From Pseudolabrys sp. (GTDB lineage: Bacteria > Pseudomonadota > Alphaproteobacteria > Rhizobiales > Xanthobacteraceae), in assembly GCA_030655215.1 (NCBI GenBank), contig JAURVZ010000031.1, positions 1 through 42,455 on the forward strand: a stretch of DNA of 42,455 nt. The letters run 5' to 3'. Below are positions 1-10,369 of this stretch, piece by piece. Under the pieces are notes generated by a model, which did not search any database, was not told the DNA's origin, and saw nothing but the letters and a program-made list of their open reading frames with translations. Both the position numbers and the translations under genes were made by a program. Every line of letters begins with the position of its first letter. Positions within the stretch are counted from its first letter, which is position 1.

Positions 1-1365
<1,365 letters not shown>

Positions 1366-1380
1366 GGGAGCGTTGGCTTA

Positions 1381-1437
1381 AAAAAAAACCTCGTCCTGCG
1401 ATACGCGATAACGCGCAACGTCGGGACGAGGTTTTTT
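1381..1437 (+). terminator. Rho-independent terminator or attenuator between dnaK and dnaJ
   Basis: An A-run plus CCTCGTCC (1389-1396) pairs with GGACGAGG plus a T-run (1424-1437). The 8-bp GC-rich stem is extended by A:T pairs. The ~27-nt loop contains a possible inner TGCG/CGCA helix. The 3' arm runs into six T residues, as in an intrinsic terminator. It lies 16 nt after the dnaK stop and 22 nt before the dnaJ start, so it should reduce read-through from dnaK into dnaJ. The A-run before the 5' arm means it could also act on the opposite strand. Confidence 0.85.
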
Positions 1438-1458
1438 AGTATCGGCGGGGATTGATCG

Positions 1459-2610
1459 GTGTCTAAGCGCGACTATTACGAAGTTCTGGGCGTCACGCGC
1501 ACCTGCACCGAGGTCGAACTCAAGGGTGCATTCCGCAAATTGGCGATGCAGCACCACCCCGATCGCAATCCCGGCAATGCCGATTGCGAGGTCAAATTTC
1601 GCGAACTCAACGAAGCCTATGAAGTGCTGAAGGACGGCGACAAGCGCGCCGCCTATGACCGCTTCGGTCATGCCGCTTTCGAGCAGGGTGGCGGCGGTGG
1701 CGGGCCCGGCTTCGGCGCCGATTTCGGCTCGACCTTCTCGGACATTTTCGAAGGCATTTTCGGCATGGGCGGCGGCGGTGGCCGGCGCTCATCCGGCGGC
1801 CGCGAGCGTGGCTCGGATCTCCGCTACAACATGGAGATCAGCCTCGAGGAAGCCTTCGAGGGCAAGGAAGCGCAAGTGCGCATCCCCACCTCGGTCATTT
1901 GCGAGGTCTGCTCCGGCTCCGGCGCCAAGGCCGGCTCGAAGCCGAAGGTCTGCGCGACCTGCGGCGGCGCCGGCAAGGTGCGCCACGCGCAGGGTTTCTT
2001 CACGCTGGAGCGGACCTGCCCGAGCTGCCAGGGCCGCGGCCAGGTGATCGACGATCCGTGCGACTCCTGCGCCGGCGCCGGCCGGGTGACGCGCGAGCGC
2101 ATGCTCTCGGTCAATATCCCGCCCGGTGTCGAGGACGGCACCCGTATTCGCCTCGCTGGCGAAGGCGAGGCCGGCGTCCGGGGTGGGCCAGCGGGCGACC
2201 TCTATATTTTCCTGTCTCTGGAGCCGCACGAGCTCTACCAGCGCGATGGCGCCGACCTGCACTGCCGGGTGCCCATTTCGATGGTCACCGCCGCGCTGGG
2301 CGGCGAAGTGGCCGTACCGGCCATCGATGGCAGCGAGGCCAAGATCAAGGTTCCGGCAGGCACCCACACGGGCGGCCAGTTCCGCCTGGCCGGCAAGGGG
2401 ATGCCGGTGCTGCGGTCGAAACAATCCGGCGACATGTACGTTCAGGTAGCGGTCGAGACGCCGCAAAAGCTGACCAAACGGCAGAAGGAACTGCTGGCCG
2501 AATTCGATAAACTATCCTCCGAGCACACCCAGCCGGAATCCTCGGGATTCCTCAGCCGGTTCAAGAGCTTCCTCGGCGGGCTCGGAAATCAGGACAACCA
2601 TTCTGGATAG
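1459..2610 (+). CDS. dnaJ: Co-chaperone DnaJ (Hsp40)
   Basis: Type I Hsp40 that delivers substrates to DnaK and stimulates its ATPase. The 383-residue length is normal for the family. Domains in order: J-domain (about 1-70, HPD at 33-35), Gly/Phe-rich linker (about 75-110), zinc-binding region from Cys148 with four CxxCxGxG repeats ([32 protein letters not shown]), then the C-terminal beta-sandwich domains. The start is GTG at 1459, giving [11 protein letters not shown] directly, with a GGCGGGG Shine-Dalgarno 8 nt upstream. It follows dnaK, but a strong hairpin stands between them, so its level may be set well below that of dnaK. Confidence 0.97.
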   Translation: MSKRDYYEVLGVTRTCTEVELKGAFRKLAMQHHPDRNPGNADCEVKFRELNEAYEVLKDGDKRAAYDRFGHAAFEQGGGGGGPGFGADFGSTFSDIFEGIFGMGGGGGRRSSGGRERGSDLRYNMEISLEEAFEGKEAQVRIPTSVICEVCSGSGAKAGSKPKVCATCGGAGKVRHAQGFFTLERTCPSCQGRGQVIDDPCDSCAGAGRVTRERMLSVNIPPGVEDGTRIRLAGEGEAGVRGGPAGDLYIFLSLEPHELYQRDGADLHCRVPISMVTAALGGEVAVPAIDGSEAKIKVPAGTHTGGQFRLAGKGMPVLRSKQSGDMYVQVAVETPQKLTKRQKELLAEFDKLSSEHTQPESSGFLSRFKSFLGGLGNQDNHSG

Positions 2611-2694
2611 CCATCTTGACCCTTTGGCCTATGCGCTATACCCAAGAGGACTGCGGGCCAGAGTCCGGCCGCAAGCACGCGTGACCCAGTAGCA

Positions 2695-3297
2695 ATGCCT
2701 TTGCACACATTCGTCCGCGTTGAAAAAAAGCCGCTGCGCCTCGATGACGAGATGCAGTTCATTCGCTCATGGATGGAAAAGCCGCTGCGCACTGGCGCGG
2801 TGATGCCGTCGAGCAAGGCGCTCGCGCGCCGCATGGCACGCTACGTCGATCCGCAATCTTCGGGCCCTGTGATCGAACTCGGGCCTGGCACCGGCCCGGT
2901 CACCGAAGCGCTGGTTCAGCGCGGTGTCGATCCGTCGCGCCTCGTTCTGGTCGAGTTCAATCCTGATTTCTGCCGCCTGCTGCGCACGCGCTATCCGGCG
3001 GCGACGGTGGTGCAGGGCGATGCCTATCGTCTGCGCCGCCTGCTTGAAGGCATTGTGAAAGAACCGGCGGCGGCCATCGTCTCCGGACTTCCGCTTTTCA
3101 CCAAGCCGCTGCGCACGCGCCTGCGTTTGATCTCGGACACGATGGGACTGCTGAAGCCGAACGCGCCGTTCGTCCAGTTCACCTATGCGATGGTGCCGCC
3201 GATCCCGAAATCTCTGTCGGGCATCAAGGGCGAGTCGTCCGAGCTGATCTGGCTCAACCTGCCGCCCGCGCGCGTGTGGGTTTATCGCGGGGTTTAG
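2695..3297 (+). CDS. pmtA: Phospholipid N-methyltransferase (PmtA-type)
   Basis: SAM-dependent methyltransferase of 200 residues, resembling the soluble PmtA of rhizobia and Rhodobacter that methylates phosphatidylethanolamine stepwise to phosphatidylcholine. The SAM-binding motif I is VIELGPGTGPVTEAL at about residues 59-73. LVLVEFNPDF follows as the motif II acidic region, then VVQGDA and IVSGLPLFTK. The N-terminus FIRSWMEKPLRTGAVMPSS is characteristic of this family and of the related rRNA-dimethylase-like enzymes. It follows dnaJ by 84 bp on the same strand. The substrate is inferred from family resemblance and from its place behind dnaKJ in related genomes. The ATG at 2695 has only a weak ribosome site. 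Confidence 0.82.
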   Translation: MPLHTFVRVEKKPLRLDDEMQFIRSWMEKPLRTGAVMPSSKALARRMARYVDPQSSGPVIELGPGTGPVTEALVQRGVDPSRLVLVEFNPDFCRLLRTRYPAATVVQGDAYRLRRLLEGIVKEPAAAIVSGLPLFTKPLRTRLRLISDTMGLLKPNAPFVQFTYAMVPPIPKSLSGIKGESSELIWLNLPPARVWVYRGV

Positions 3298-3320
3298 CTC
3301 CGCGTCACTGCCACCCAGTT

Positions 3321-3407
3321 CGTCATGCCCGGCCTTGTGCCGGGCATCCACGTCTTTAGGGTATGGCAGCTAAGTCGTGGATGGCCGGGACAAGCCCGGC
3401 CATGACG
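3321..3407. repeat. Palindromic dispersed repeat, family A copy 1 (87 bp)
   Basis: Ends are inverted (CGTCATG at 3321, CATGACG ending at 3407). Inside are CCCGGC/GCCGGG, CATCCACG/CGTGGATG and GGCCGGG/CCCGGCC pairs, so a single strand could fold into a branched, cloverleaf-like structure. A second 87-bp copy is at 15678-15764; their arms are nearly identical and only the central ~25 bp differ. This copy lies between pmtA and the FMN reductase gene. Confidence 0.9.
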
Positions 3408-3424
3408 GCGAATGAGTAGCCAGA

Positions 3425-4006
3425 ATGTCCGCGCCGAAAATCCTCATCCTGCCGGGCTCGACCCGCACCGGCTCGCACAATGTGCGCTTGGCAGCTTTGG
3501 CGGCCAAGGAATTGACGTTGCTCGACGTCGACGTCACGCGCATCTCACTCGTCGATTACGCGCTGCCGCTGTACGACGCCGATCTCGAGGCCAGCCGCGG
3601 CGTGCCGGACAATGCGGTCAAGCTGAAGCAGATGATCACGGCGCATCAGGGCGTGTTCATCGCCAGCCCGGATTATTCCGCCTCGGTCAGCCCGGCTCTC
3701 AAAAACGCGATCGACTGGGTATCGCGCGTGCGTGAACGCGGTGAGCCGCTATACGGCGCCTTCAAAGGCCGCGTCTTTGCCATTGCCTCGGCCTCGACCG
3801 AAGCCAGTGGCGGCCTGCCGGGATTGATCGCGCTGCGGCAGATCCTCGAAATCGGCTGCGGCGCGCTGGTCATTCCGGAGCAGGTGACCGTGGCGCGCGC
3901 CGAGCACGCCTTTGACGACACCGACAGGCTGACCGACACCCGCACCGCTAATTTGTTGCACAGCCAATTGGCGCGGCTGGTGGAGATGACGCGATTAATG
4001 GCGTAA
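3425..4006 (+). CDS. NADPH-dependent FMN reductase family flavoprotein
   Basis: Flavodoxin-like quinone/FMN reductase of 193 residues (PF03358 type), a cytoplasmic enzyme that uses NAD(P)H to reduce FMN, quinones or similar acceptors. The FMN phosphate loop GSTRTGSHN is near residue 11. The family motif [18 protein letters not shown] lies mid-protein, followed by the glycine-rich [16 protein letters not shown]. The exact physiological acceptor cannot be read from sequence. The start ATG at 3425 follows the family A repeat by 17 bp and has no clear Shine-Dalgarno. pyrF follows after 34 bp in the same direction. Confidence 0.85.
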   Translation: MSAPKILILPGSTRTGSHNVRLAALAAKELTLLDVDVTRISLVDYALPLYDADLEASRGVPDNAVKLKQMITAHQGVFIASPDYSASVSPALKNAIDWVSRVRERGEPLYGAFKGRVFAIASASTEASGGLPGLIALRQILEIGCGALVIPEQVTVARAEHAFDDTDRLTDTRTANLLHSQLARLVEMTRLMA

Positions 4007-4040
4007 GAGGCGCCAGCAAATTTATGATGGAGACTTAGCC

Positions 4041-4736
4041 TTGGACGCGCGTGACCGCCTGATCGTTGCCCTCGATGTGCCGTCGGTGAAGGACGCCGAA
4101 TCCATGGTGACGCGGCTCGGCAATTCGGTGAGCTTCTATAAATTCGGCTACCAGCTGGCCTTTGCCGGCGGCATTCCGTTTGCCGCCGGCCTGATCGCCG
4201 CCGGCAAGCAGGTGTTTCTCGATCTCAAGCTGCATGACATCGGCAACACCGTGACCAAGGGCGTCGAGAGCGTCGCGCAAATGGGCGCGACCTTCCTCAC
4301 CGTGCATGCCTATCCGCAGACCATGCGCGCCGCGGTCGAAGGCACGCGCGGCTCGAAGCTGAAGATACTGGCCGTCACTGTGCTGACGTCCTATGACGAG
4401 TCCGACATGAAGGCGGCCGGTTACAATCTCGGCGTCAGCGAACTGGTGGCGCGGCGCGCCGAGCAGGCGCGTGACATCGGCATTAATGGCCTGGTCTGTT
4501 CGCCGGAAGAAGCCGCCAACCTGCGCGGCATCGTCGGCAACAATTTGTCGCTGGTGACGCCGGGCATTCGCCCCGCGGGCGCTGCGGCCGGCGACCAGAA
4601 GCGCATCATGACGCCGGCCAAGGCGATTGCCGCCGGCGCCGATTATCTTGTCGTCGGCCGGCCGATCGTCGAGGCTGCCGATCCGAAAGCGGCGGCGGAT
4701 GCGATTGTTGCGGAAATTGCAGAAGCGAAAAAATAA
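4041..4736 (+). CDS. pyrF: Orotidine 5'-phosphate decarboxylase
   Basis: Last step of de novo UMP synthesis: decarboxylates OMP to UMP. The 231-residue protein has the catalytic Lys/Asp motif [13 protein letters not shown], the N-terminal substrate Asp in LIVALDVPS, and the C-terminal phosphate loop VTPGIRPAG...DYLVVGRPI. The start is TTG at 4041, placed by the N-terminal match and a GGAG 8 nt upstream (4029-4032); no ATG is available at this position. It is followed at 11 bp by a DUF1330 gene, probably in the same transcript. Confidence 0.96.
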   Translation: MDARDRLIVALDVPSVKDAESMVTRLGNSVSFYKFGYQLAFAGGIPFAAGLIAAGKQVFLDLKLHDIGNTVTKGVESVAQMGATFLTVHAYPQTMRAAVEGTRGSKLKILAVTVLTSYDESDMKAAGYNLGVSELVARRAEQARDIGINGLVCSPEEAANLRGIVGNNLSLVTPGIRPAGAAAGDQKRIMTPAKAIAAGADYLVVGRPIVEAADPKAAADAIVAEIAEAKK

Positions 4737-4747
4737 AGGGGGCGGGA

Positions 4748-5050
4748 ATGGCGAAGGCTTACTGGATCGCGCGTGTCGATGTGCATGATGACGAAGGCTA
4801 CAAGCCTTACTCGGCGAACAATGCTGCGATCTTCAAGAAATTCGGCGGCAAGTTTCTGGTGCGCGGCGGCAAGTTCGACGCACCGGAAGGCACCGCGCGC
4901 TCGCGCAATGTTGTGCTCGAGTTCGCCGATCTGGCGACCGCGCATGCCTGCTACAATTCGCCGGAGTATCAGGCCAATCTGAAAATCCGCCAGGCGAACG
5001 CGGTGGCCGAGCTTATCATTATCGAGGGTTACGACGGCGAGCAGCCGTAG
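4748..5050 (+). CDS. DUF1330 family protein
   Basis: Small cytoplasmic protein of 100 residues with the dimeric alpha/beta ferredoxin-like fold expected of DUF1330. Visible family signatures are [11 protein letters not shown] at the N-terminus, [12 protein letters not shown] in the middle, and RSRNVVLEF...YNSPEYQ toward the end. No catalytic function is established for the family. A strong purine-rich ribosome site (GGGGGCGGGA) sits directly before the ATG. It lies between pyrF and dapB, consistent with co-transcription but not revealing a role. Confidence 0.88.
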   Translation: MAKAYWIARVDVHDDEGYKPYSANNAAIFKKFGGKFLVRGGKFDAPEGTARSRNVVLEFADLATAHACYNSPEYQANLKIRQANAVAELIIIEGYDGEQP

Positions 5051-5099
5051 CTTCTTTTGCCCTTCGCCGTTATACCGACGCCTGTTCCGGGAGCTTCCC

Positions 5100-5915
5100 A
5101 TGGCCGAAATGCGTTTGATCGTTGCCGGTGCCGGCGGGCGGATGGGCCGCACGCTGATCAAGGCGATTGCCGAGAGCAAGAATTTCAAACTGGCCGGTGC
5201 GCTGGAAGATGCGCGCTCGCCGCTGATCGGCTGGGACGCTGGCACGCTGGCGGGCTTAGGCGAAAATGGCATCAAGCTGGTGGGCGACGCCGCGCAGGTG
5301 ATCGGCGAGGCCGACGGCATTATCGACTTCACGATTCCGCAGGCGACGCTGGAATTGGCCGCTGTTGCCGCCAAGGCCGGCAAGGTGCACATCATCGGCA
5401 CGACGGGCACCACGGCAGAGGAAGACGCGAAGATCGCCGAGGCGGCGAAGACCGCGGTGGTCGTCAAGTCCGGCAATATGAGCCTCGGCGTCAATCTGCT
5501 GACGGCGCTGACCAAGCGCGTCGCGCAAACGCTCGATGCCACCTTCGACATTGAAATCGTCGAGATGCATCACAACCAGAAAGTCGATGCGCCGTCCGGC
5601 ACCGCGCTGATGCTCGGCCGCGCGGCAGCGCAAGGCCGCGGCGTCGATCTCGACAAGCACTCTGTGCGCAGCCGCGATGGGCAAACCGGCGCGCGCCGCG
5701 CCGGCGATATCGGATTTGCCGCCGTGCGCGGTGGCAACATTGTCGGCGACCACACGGTGATGTTCGTCGGGCCGGCGGAAAGCATCGAGCTCACGCACAA
5801 GGCTCAGGACCGCATGCTGTTCGCCAGTGGCGCCCTGCATGCGGCCTTGTGGGCGCGTAAGCAGAAGCCGGGGCTCTATTCGATGATGGACGTGCTGGGT
5901 CTGAAAGACTTCTAG
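5100..5915 (+). CDS. dapB: 4-hydroxy-tetrahydrodipicolinate reductase
   Basis: Reduces 4-hydroxy-tetrahydrodipicolinate to tetrahydrodipicolinate with NAD(P)H in the lysine and meso-diaminopimelate pathway, supplying peptidoglycan precursor. The 271 residues start with the dinucleotide-binding loop [10 protein letters not shown]. The catalytic and substrate motif [18 protein letters not shown] (His-His and Lys) is mid-protein, and the C-terminal [15 protein letters not shown] region is typical. The ATG at 5100 has a GGGAG ribosome site about 7 nt upstream. The TAG stop overlaps the convergent gpmI stop within the tetranucleotide CTAG (5912-5915). Confidence 0.97.
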   Translation: MAEMRLIVAGAGGRMGRTLIKAIAESKNFKLAGALEDARSPLIGWDAGTLAGLGENGIKLVGDAAQVIGEADGIIDFTIPQATLELAAVAAKAGKVHIIGTTGTTAEEDAKIAEAAKTAVVVKSGNMSLGVNLLTALTKRVAQTLDATFDIEIVEMHHNQKVDAPSGTALMLGRAAAQGRGVDLDKHSVRSRDGQTGARRAGDIGFAAVRGGNIVGDHTVMFVGPAESIELTHKAQDRMLFASGALHAALWARKQKPGLYSMMDVLGLKDF

Positions 5916-7432
5916 CGCCGCAGCATGGAACTGCCGGTCATCTCCGTGGGCTTCGGCAAGCCCATCAGATCGAGCAGTGTCGGTGCCACGTCGGCAAGAC
6001 GGCCATCGACCATGGACGTCGCATCGCTGCCCATCACCATGACCGGCACCGGAAAAGTCGTGTGAGATGTATGCGGCCCGCCGGTGACCGGATCGCGCAG
6101 CATCTCGGCATTGCCGTGATCGGCGGTCACCAGCAGCGCGCCGCCTGAGCGGGCGATGGCATCGGCGATCTGGCCGAGACCGGTATCGACGGTTTCGACC
6201 GCCTTGATCACGGCGTGCAGCATGCCGGTGTGGCCGACCATGTCGGCATTGGCGAAGTTTAAAACGATGAGATCGTACTTGCCGGAATCGATGGCTGCGA
6301 CCGCCTTGGCGGCGAGTTCAAGCGCTGACATTTCCGGCTGCAAATCATAGGTCGCGACTTTCGGCGACGGCACCATGATGCGGTCTTCGCCTGCGTACGG
6401 CTCTTCGCGGCCGCCGTTCAGGAAGTATGTGACGTGCGGATACTTCTCGGTCTCGGCCATACGCAATTGTGTGCGGCCTTCGCGGGCCGTGACTTCGCCG
6501 AGAATGTTCGGAAAGGTCTGCGGCAGAAAAATCGTCTGCAACATATGGTCAAGGTCTTCGCTATATTGCGTCATGCCGACGGCGGCGGCGTAGCGGATCA
6601 AACGCCTGCGCGGGAAACCGGTGAAAGCCGGATCGAGCATGGCGCCGAGGATTTCACGCACGCGATCGGCGCGGAAATTGAACGACAGCAGGGCGTCGCC
6701 ATCCTTGATGCCTTGATAGTCACCGATCACCGCCGGGATGATGAACTCGTCATGGATCTTGCTGGCATATGAATCGGTGATGGCCGCTTGCACAGTGGCG
6801 AAGTGCGGGCCTTCGCCTTCGACAATGGCGTGGTAGGCCTTGCTGACGCGCTCCCAGCGCTTGTCGCGATCCATCGCGTAATAACGGCCAACGACAGTGA
6901 CGATCGGCACTGACGGCGGCAGCGCGGCGGCAAATGTCTTCAGGTCTTCTTGCGCCAATTGCGGCGCGGTATCGCGGCCATCGGTAATCGCGTGCACAAC
7001 AGCGGGAATGAGCGCGTCGGTCAGCACCTTGGCTAAGGCGACGCAATGATCCTGATGCGAGTGTACGCCGCCGGGAGACACCAGGCCGACAAGATGGCAG
7101 GTGCCGCCGCTCAGCCGCAGCCGGGCGATCAGGTCGATCATCGCCGGTTCGGTGGCAAGCTCGCCGGAGGCGACAGCGGCGTTGATGCGCGGCAGGTCCT
7201 GCATGGCAACGCGGCCGGCGCCGATATTGATGTGGCCGACTTCGGAATTGCCCATCTGGCCGGGCGGCAGGCCGACATCAAGACCGCAAGTGGTGAGGAA
7301 AGCGCGCGGGTTGGCCGCCCACAGCCGGTCGAAGTTCGGCGTCCTGGCCTGACGCACGGCGTTGTCGGCGACTTCCTCGCGCCAGCCCCAGCCGTCCAGA
7401 ATGACCAACATGACCGGACGGCGCTTTTGCAT
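5912..7432 (-). CDS. gpmI: 2,3-bisphosphoglycerate-independent phosphoglycerate mutase
   Basis: Interconverts 3- and 2-phosphoglycerate in glycolysis and gluconeogenesis by a two-metal (usually Mn2+) mechanism in the alkaline phosphatase superfamily. Length is 506 residues, normal for the family. The metal motif LDGWGWRE is at residues 12-19. The phospho-serine motif [14 protein letters not shown] places Ser at about 63. The C-terminal metal motif is TADHGNAEM. The ATG at 7432 has an AGGAA ribosome site 7 nt upstream. Its stop overlaps that of dapB by 4 nt, with no hairpin terminator between them. Confidence 0.97.
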   Translation of the reverse strand: MQKRRPVMLVILDGWGWREEVADNAVRQARTPNFDRLWAANPRAFLTTCGLDVGLPPGQMGNSEVGHINIGAGRVAMQDLPRINAAVASGELATEPAMIDLIARLRLSGGTCHLVGLVSPGGVHSHQDHCVALAKVLTDALIPAVVHAITDGRDTAPQLAQEDLKTFAAALPPSVPIVTVVGRYYAMDRDKRWERVSKAYHAIVEGEGPHFATVQAAITDSYASKIHDEFIIPAVIGDYQGIKDGDALLSFNFRADRVREILGAMLDPAFTGFPRRRLIRYAAAVGMTQYSEDLDHMLQTIFLPQTFPNILGEVTAREGRTQLRMAETEKYPHVTYFLNGGREEPYAGEDRIMVPSPKVATYDLQPEMSALELAAKAVAAIDSGKYDLIVLNFANADMVGHTGMLHAVIKAVETVDTGLGQIADAIARSGGALLVTADHGNAEMLRDPVTGGPHTSHTTFPVPVMVMGSDATSMVDGRLADVAPTLLDLMGLPKPTEMTGSSMLRR

Positions 7433-7520
7433 CGAAGAATTCCTGAAATGGGCCTGAACGCGCGGGTTTTGCAGGATCGCGTCAGGTGCGTCAATCTGCG
7501 CTCTATCTGGCGACGTCAGC

Positions 7521-7557
7521 GCAAAAGAAAAGGCCCCGCCGCGAGGCGAGGCCTTTC
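7521..7557 (-). terminator. Intrinsic terminator downstream of the DUF1236 gene
   Basis: On the minus strand, AAAGGCC and GGCG arms pair with CGCC and GGCCTTT around a 4-nt loop, with one mismatch (stem bases 7528-7535 and 7550-7556). The 3' side runs into TTTTCTTTT. It starts about 20 nt after the stop of the minus-strand DUF1236 gene and lies upstream of gpmI, so it should insulate the two. Confidence 0.85.
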
Positions 7558-7577
7558 CTCACTCAAGAGAGTGAAGG

Positions 7578-7964
7578 CTAGTTGATGATCTTGACGACCT
7601 TGCCGCTCTTGGCATCAACAATCACGCGGGTGTTGTTGACGTAGGCGTAGCGGAATTGGTCGTTCTGCGGCACCGGGCGAAGCTGCACGGTCGACGGCAC
7701 GGCTTCACCGACAACGATACGCTCCTGCACCGTCACCGACGGCGCGGTGTCGCGTTCGACATAGGTGATCACTTCACGCGGTGGTTCGGCCGCGGCGCCC
7801 ATCGTGCCGCCGATGGCGCCACCGACAACGGCGCCAACCGGGCCGCCGACAACAGCACCAACCGCGGCGCCGCCGACAGCGCCGCCAACGGTCGAGCCTT
7901 GAGCAAATGCGGTGGCCGGCGCGAGCGCCAGAATAGCGACGGTCGCGAGCATACGGATTTTCAT
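7578..7964 (-). CDS. Exported DUF1236 protein with glycine-zipper segment
   Basis: Small exported protein of 128 residues. The N-terminus MKIRMLATVAILALAPATAFAQ is a signal peptide with an AFA-Q cleavage site. Next comes a glycine-zipper stretch (residues ~24-56) of repeated GGAxGG/GAVVGG units, which suggests membrane association. The C-terminal ~60 residues match the DUF1236 pattern (VPxxVxLRPVP...YxYVNNxxVIVD...RxVVxII-like ending). The start was moved in from 8006 to 7964 because a perfect AGGAGG (7970-7975) and the signal peptide decide for it. Function unknown; such proteins are abundant in Bradyrhizobium relatives. A terminator follows it. Confidence 0.88.
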   Translation of the reverse strand: MKIRMLATVAILALAPATAFAQGSTVGGAVGGAAVGAVVGGPVGAVVGGAIGGTMGAAAEPPREVITYVERDTAPSVTVQERIVVGEAVPSTVQLRPVPQNDQFRYAYVNNTRVIVDAKSGKVVKIIN

Positions 7965-8089
7965 AAATTCCTCCTCGTTTCGTTGCATGTGCGATGCCCC
8001 GCGCACGGGGGAATCAGTTCACAACGCGCAAGGCCGGGAGGAGGTTTCCTGCCATGACCGTGAATCTGTGTTCCTGAGTGAATGGTCGT

Positions 8090-9007
8090 TCACGCAACCA
8101 TGCCGGCTTCCCAGCCGAGCATCGCGCGCTTGCGGCTGATGCCCCAGTGATAACCGGTGAGATCGCCATTCTTGCCGACAACGCGATGACACGGCACGAC
8201 GAAGCTGATCGGATTTTTGCCGACAGCGGCGCCAACAGCGCGCGGCGCTTTCGGCACGCCGGCACGGCGCGCGATATCGGAATAAGTGGTGAGCGTGCCG
8301 ACCGGAATGGCCAGCAGTTTTTCCCAGACGCGCACTTCAAAATCAGTGCCGATGAGCACGACACGCAAAGGCTGGTCGGGCTTCCACATTGCGGAATCGA
8401 AAACGCGGCGCGCGGTGGCGGCGGTGGCGGCGTAGTCCTCGACGTAAGTCGCGCGCGGCCAGCGGCGGCGCATGTCGTCGAGCGACGCGCGTTCTTCACC
8501 AGGATCGGCGAGCGCCAGGCCGGCAAGACCGCGCGGCGTCATCATCACCAAGGCCATGCCGAAGGGGCAGGGGTGAAAGCCATAAGTGATGGTCAGGCCT
8601 TCGCCGCCGGCTTTCCATTCGCCCGGCGACATCGCTTCATGCGTGACGAACAGATCATGCAGGCGGCCGGGACCGGACAGGCCGACCTCATAGGATGTGT
8701 CGAGCACGCTGGCGGAGTCGCGCAGCAATTGGCGCGCGCTGTCGAGCGTCAACGCTTGCAGAAACGCCTTCGGCGTCAGGCCGCACCAGCGCCGGAAGAG
8801 ATGATGCAGATCAGTTGATGAAACACCCGCCGCATCGGCAATATCATCGACCTCGGGCTGGTCGCGCCAGTTGCCGCGGATATGAGCGATGGCGTTGCGC
8901 ACGACATCATAGTCGGCGGCTGCGTTGGACAGCAGCGTGCGCTTGGGAAAAGTCTCGATGAAAGCCGGTGCGGGTTTTTTCATAATGGTGGCTGCTGTCT
9001 GTGTCAT
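8090..9007 (-). CDS. AraC-type regulator fused to O6-methylguanine-DNA methyltransferase (Ada-like)
   Basis: A 305-residue fusion. The N-terminal ~100 residues are an AraC/XylS helix-turn-helix domain (VDDIADAAGVSSTDLHHLFRRWCGLTPKAFLQ). The C-terminal half is an Ogt/MGMT alkyltransferase with active-site PCHRV (Cys273), preceded by the DNA-binding helix segment AIPVGTLTTYSDIARRAG. It removes alkyl groups from O6-alkylguanine by suicide transfer. The N-terminal zinc/phosphotriester domain of E. coli Ada, with its sensor cysteine, is absent, so methyl-phosphotriester induction as in Ada is not expected. A second ATG nine codons in is an alternative start. It is divergent from nothing nearby and stands alone. 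Confidence 0.92.
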   Translation of the reverse strand: MTQTAATIMKKPAPAFIETFPKRTLLSNAAADYDVVRNAIAHIRGNWRDQPEVDDIADAAGVSSTDLHHLFRRWCGLTPKAFLQALTLDSARQLLRDSASVLDTSYEVGLSGPGRLHDLFVTHEAMSPGEWKAGGEGLTITYGFHPCPFGMALVMMTPRGLAGLALADPGEERASLDDMRRRWPRATYVEDYAATAATARRVFDSAMWKPDQPLRVVLIGTDFEVRVWEKLLAIPVGTLTTYSDIARRAGVPKAPRAVGAAVGKNPISFVVPCHRVVGKNGDLTGYHWGISRKRAMLGWEAGMVA

Positions 9008-9054
9008 GCACCGTATCTAAGACGGCCAAATGCGCAAACCCACCCGATTTCTGC

Positions 9055-9567
9055 CTAGTTCAGGACCGTCCGCGTTGGCCCGCGCCTGGCCTCGTTCAGG
9101 GCGTTGCTGAGCTGCTTGGCAAAGCCCTCTTTTTCCTCCGGCCCCAGATAGCTGGCTACGGTGAGCTCGCGGCCGCGCGTCACCAGGAACAGCCGCTCAA
9201 TGCCGAATTCCTCGGTGGTCACTTTGTCGAGCTTGACCCAGAGCGGATTGAGCCGCCATTCGCGCATCTTCCCGTGGTGATTGACCTTGCGCACGATCAG
9301 CGTCGCAGCTGTGACCTTGATTTCTTCGTAAGCGGCGGCCGAGCGATAGCTGACGCGGAAGGCCCAATAGAGCAGCAGCACGTCGAGGCCGAAGAAGCCG
9401 AATACCGGCCACGCGCCCATCAGCAGAAAAGCGATGCCGGTGGCAAAGCTCACCACGCCGAACACGATCATCAGCACGAGGAAGCCGACATTGCCGAGCG
9501 AGCGATGCGGCGTGATCGTGGCGGAAAAGATCGTCGGTTCGAGTTCGTCATGATTGTCGGAAATCAT
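9055..9567 (-). CDS. DUF2244 integral membrane protein
   Basis: A 170-residue protein with two adjacent hydrophobic segments (about residues 22-68, VGFLVLMIVFGVVSFATGIAF and the following GAWPVFGFFGLDVLLLYWAF), then a soluble C-terminal domain beginning AFRVSYRSAAAYEEI. This matches DUF2244, an uncharacterised alphaproteobacterial membrane family with a PH-like cytoplasmic part (EWRLNPLWVKLD). The longer frame to 9708 would run into the start of nth on the other strand, so I chose the ATG at 9567. Its start lies 22 bp from the divergent nth start, implying a shared, very compact promoter region. Confidence 0.82.
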   Translation of the reverse strand: MISDNHDELEPTIFSATITPHRSLGNVGFLVLMIVFGVVSFATGIAFLLMGAWPVFGFFGLDVLLLYWAFRVSYRSAAAYEEIKVTAATLIVRKVNHHGKMREWRLNPLWVKLDKVTTEEFGIERLFLVTRGRELTVASYLGPEEKEGFAKQLSNALNEARRGPTRTVLN

Positions 9568-9589
9568 GTGGCTGAGTATACCGGAAATC

Positions 9590-10369
9590 ATGGCGAAGAA
9601 ATCGGTCAAGAAAGCATTGCAGAAGGCCGCTAAAGGCAAGGCTGCCAGACTGAAGCCTGTGGCCAAGCAGATAAAAGCCGATGCCAAGGCCTTTGAGGGC
9701 GTCGGCAAGCGCTGGAAACCGGCGCAGATCGAGGAAGCGTTCCGCCGCTTTCAGGCGCAGGAACCGGAACCGAAGGGCGAGCTGAAGCACTCCAATCCGT
9801 TCACGCTGCTGGTTGCCGTCGTGCTGTCGGCGCAGGCAACCGATGCCGGGGTCAACAAGGCGACGCCGGCTCTGTTCGCGCTCGCCGATACGCCGGATAA
9901 AATGGCGGCGCTCGGCGAGGACCGCATTCGCGATTTGATCAAGACCATCGGCCTGTTCCGCATGAAGGCGAAGAACGTCTACCTGCTGTCGAAAAAGCTA
10001 ATCGAGGAATTCGGCGGCGAGGTGCCGCAAACGCGCGACGAACTGGTGTCGCTACCCGGCGCCGGGCGCAAAACCGCAAATGTCGTTCTGAACATGGCCT
10101 TCGGTCAGCCGACAATGGCGGTCGACACGCACATTTTCCGCATCGGCAACCGCACCGGATTAGCGCCGGGCAAGGACGTACTGGCGGTCGAGCTCGAGCT
10201 GGAGAAAGTCATTCCGGCGAAATACATGCAGCACGCGCATCACTGGCTGATCCTGCACGGGCGTTATATCTGCATCGCGCGCAAGCCGCATTGCGACCGC
10301 TGCATCATCGCCGATCTGTGCCAGTGGCCCGGCAAGACGGCAACGACGCCGCCACCTGTTGCCGCCTAG
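9590..10369 (+). CDS. nth: Endonuclease III (DNA glycosylase/AP lyase)
   Basis: Base-excision repair enzyme that removes oxidised pyrimidines and cleaves at the abasic site. Of 259 residues, the first ~50 are a Lys/Ala-rich extension. The helix-hairpin-helix with catalytic Lys is LPGAGRKTANVVL, the catalytic Asp is in AVDTHIFRIGNR, and the C-terminal [4Fe-4S] motif is C-x6-C-x2-C-x5-C (CIARKPHCDRCIIADLC). The ATG at 9590 (MAKKSVKK) is preferred over an in-frame ATG at 9554 that would overlap the divergent DUF2244 gene. Its stop overlaps the convergent EI24 gene in CTAG (10366-10369). Confidence 0.96.
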   Translation: MAKKSVKKALQKAAKGKAARLKPVAKQIKADAKAFEGVGKRWKPAQIEEAFRRFQAQEPEPKGELKHSNPFTLLVAVVLSAQATDAGVNKATPALFALADTPDKMAALGEDRIRDLIKTIGLFRMKAKNVYLLSKKLIEEFGGEVPQTRDELVSLPGAGRKTANVVLNMAFGQPTMAVDTHIFRIGNRTGLAPGKDVLAVELELEKVIPAKYMQHAHHWLILHGRYICIARKPHCDRCIIADLCQWPGKTATTPPPVAA

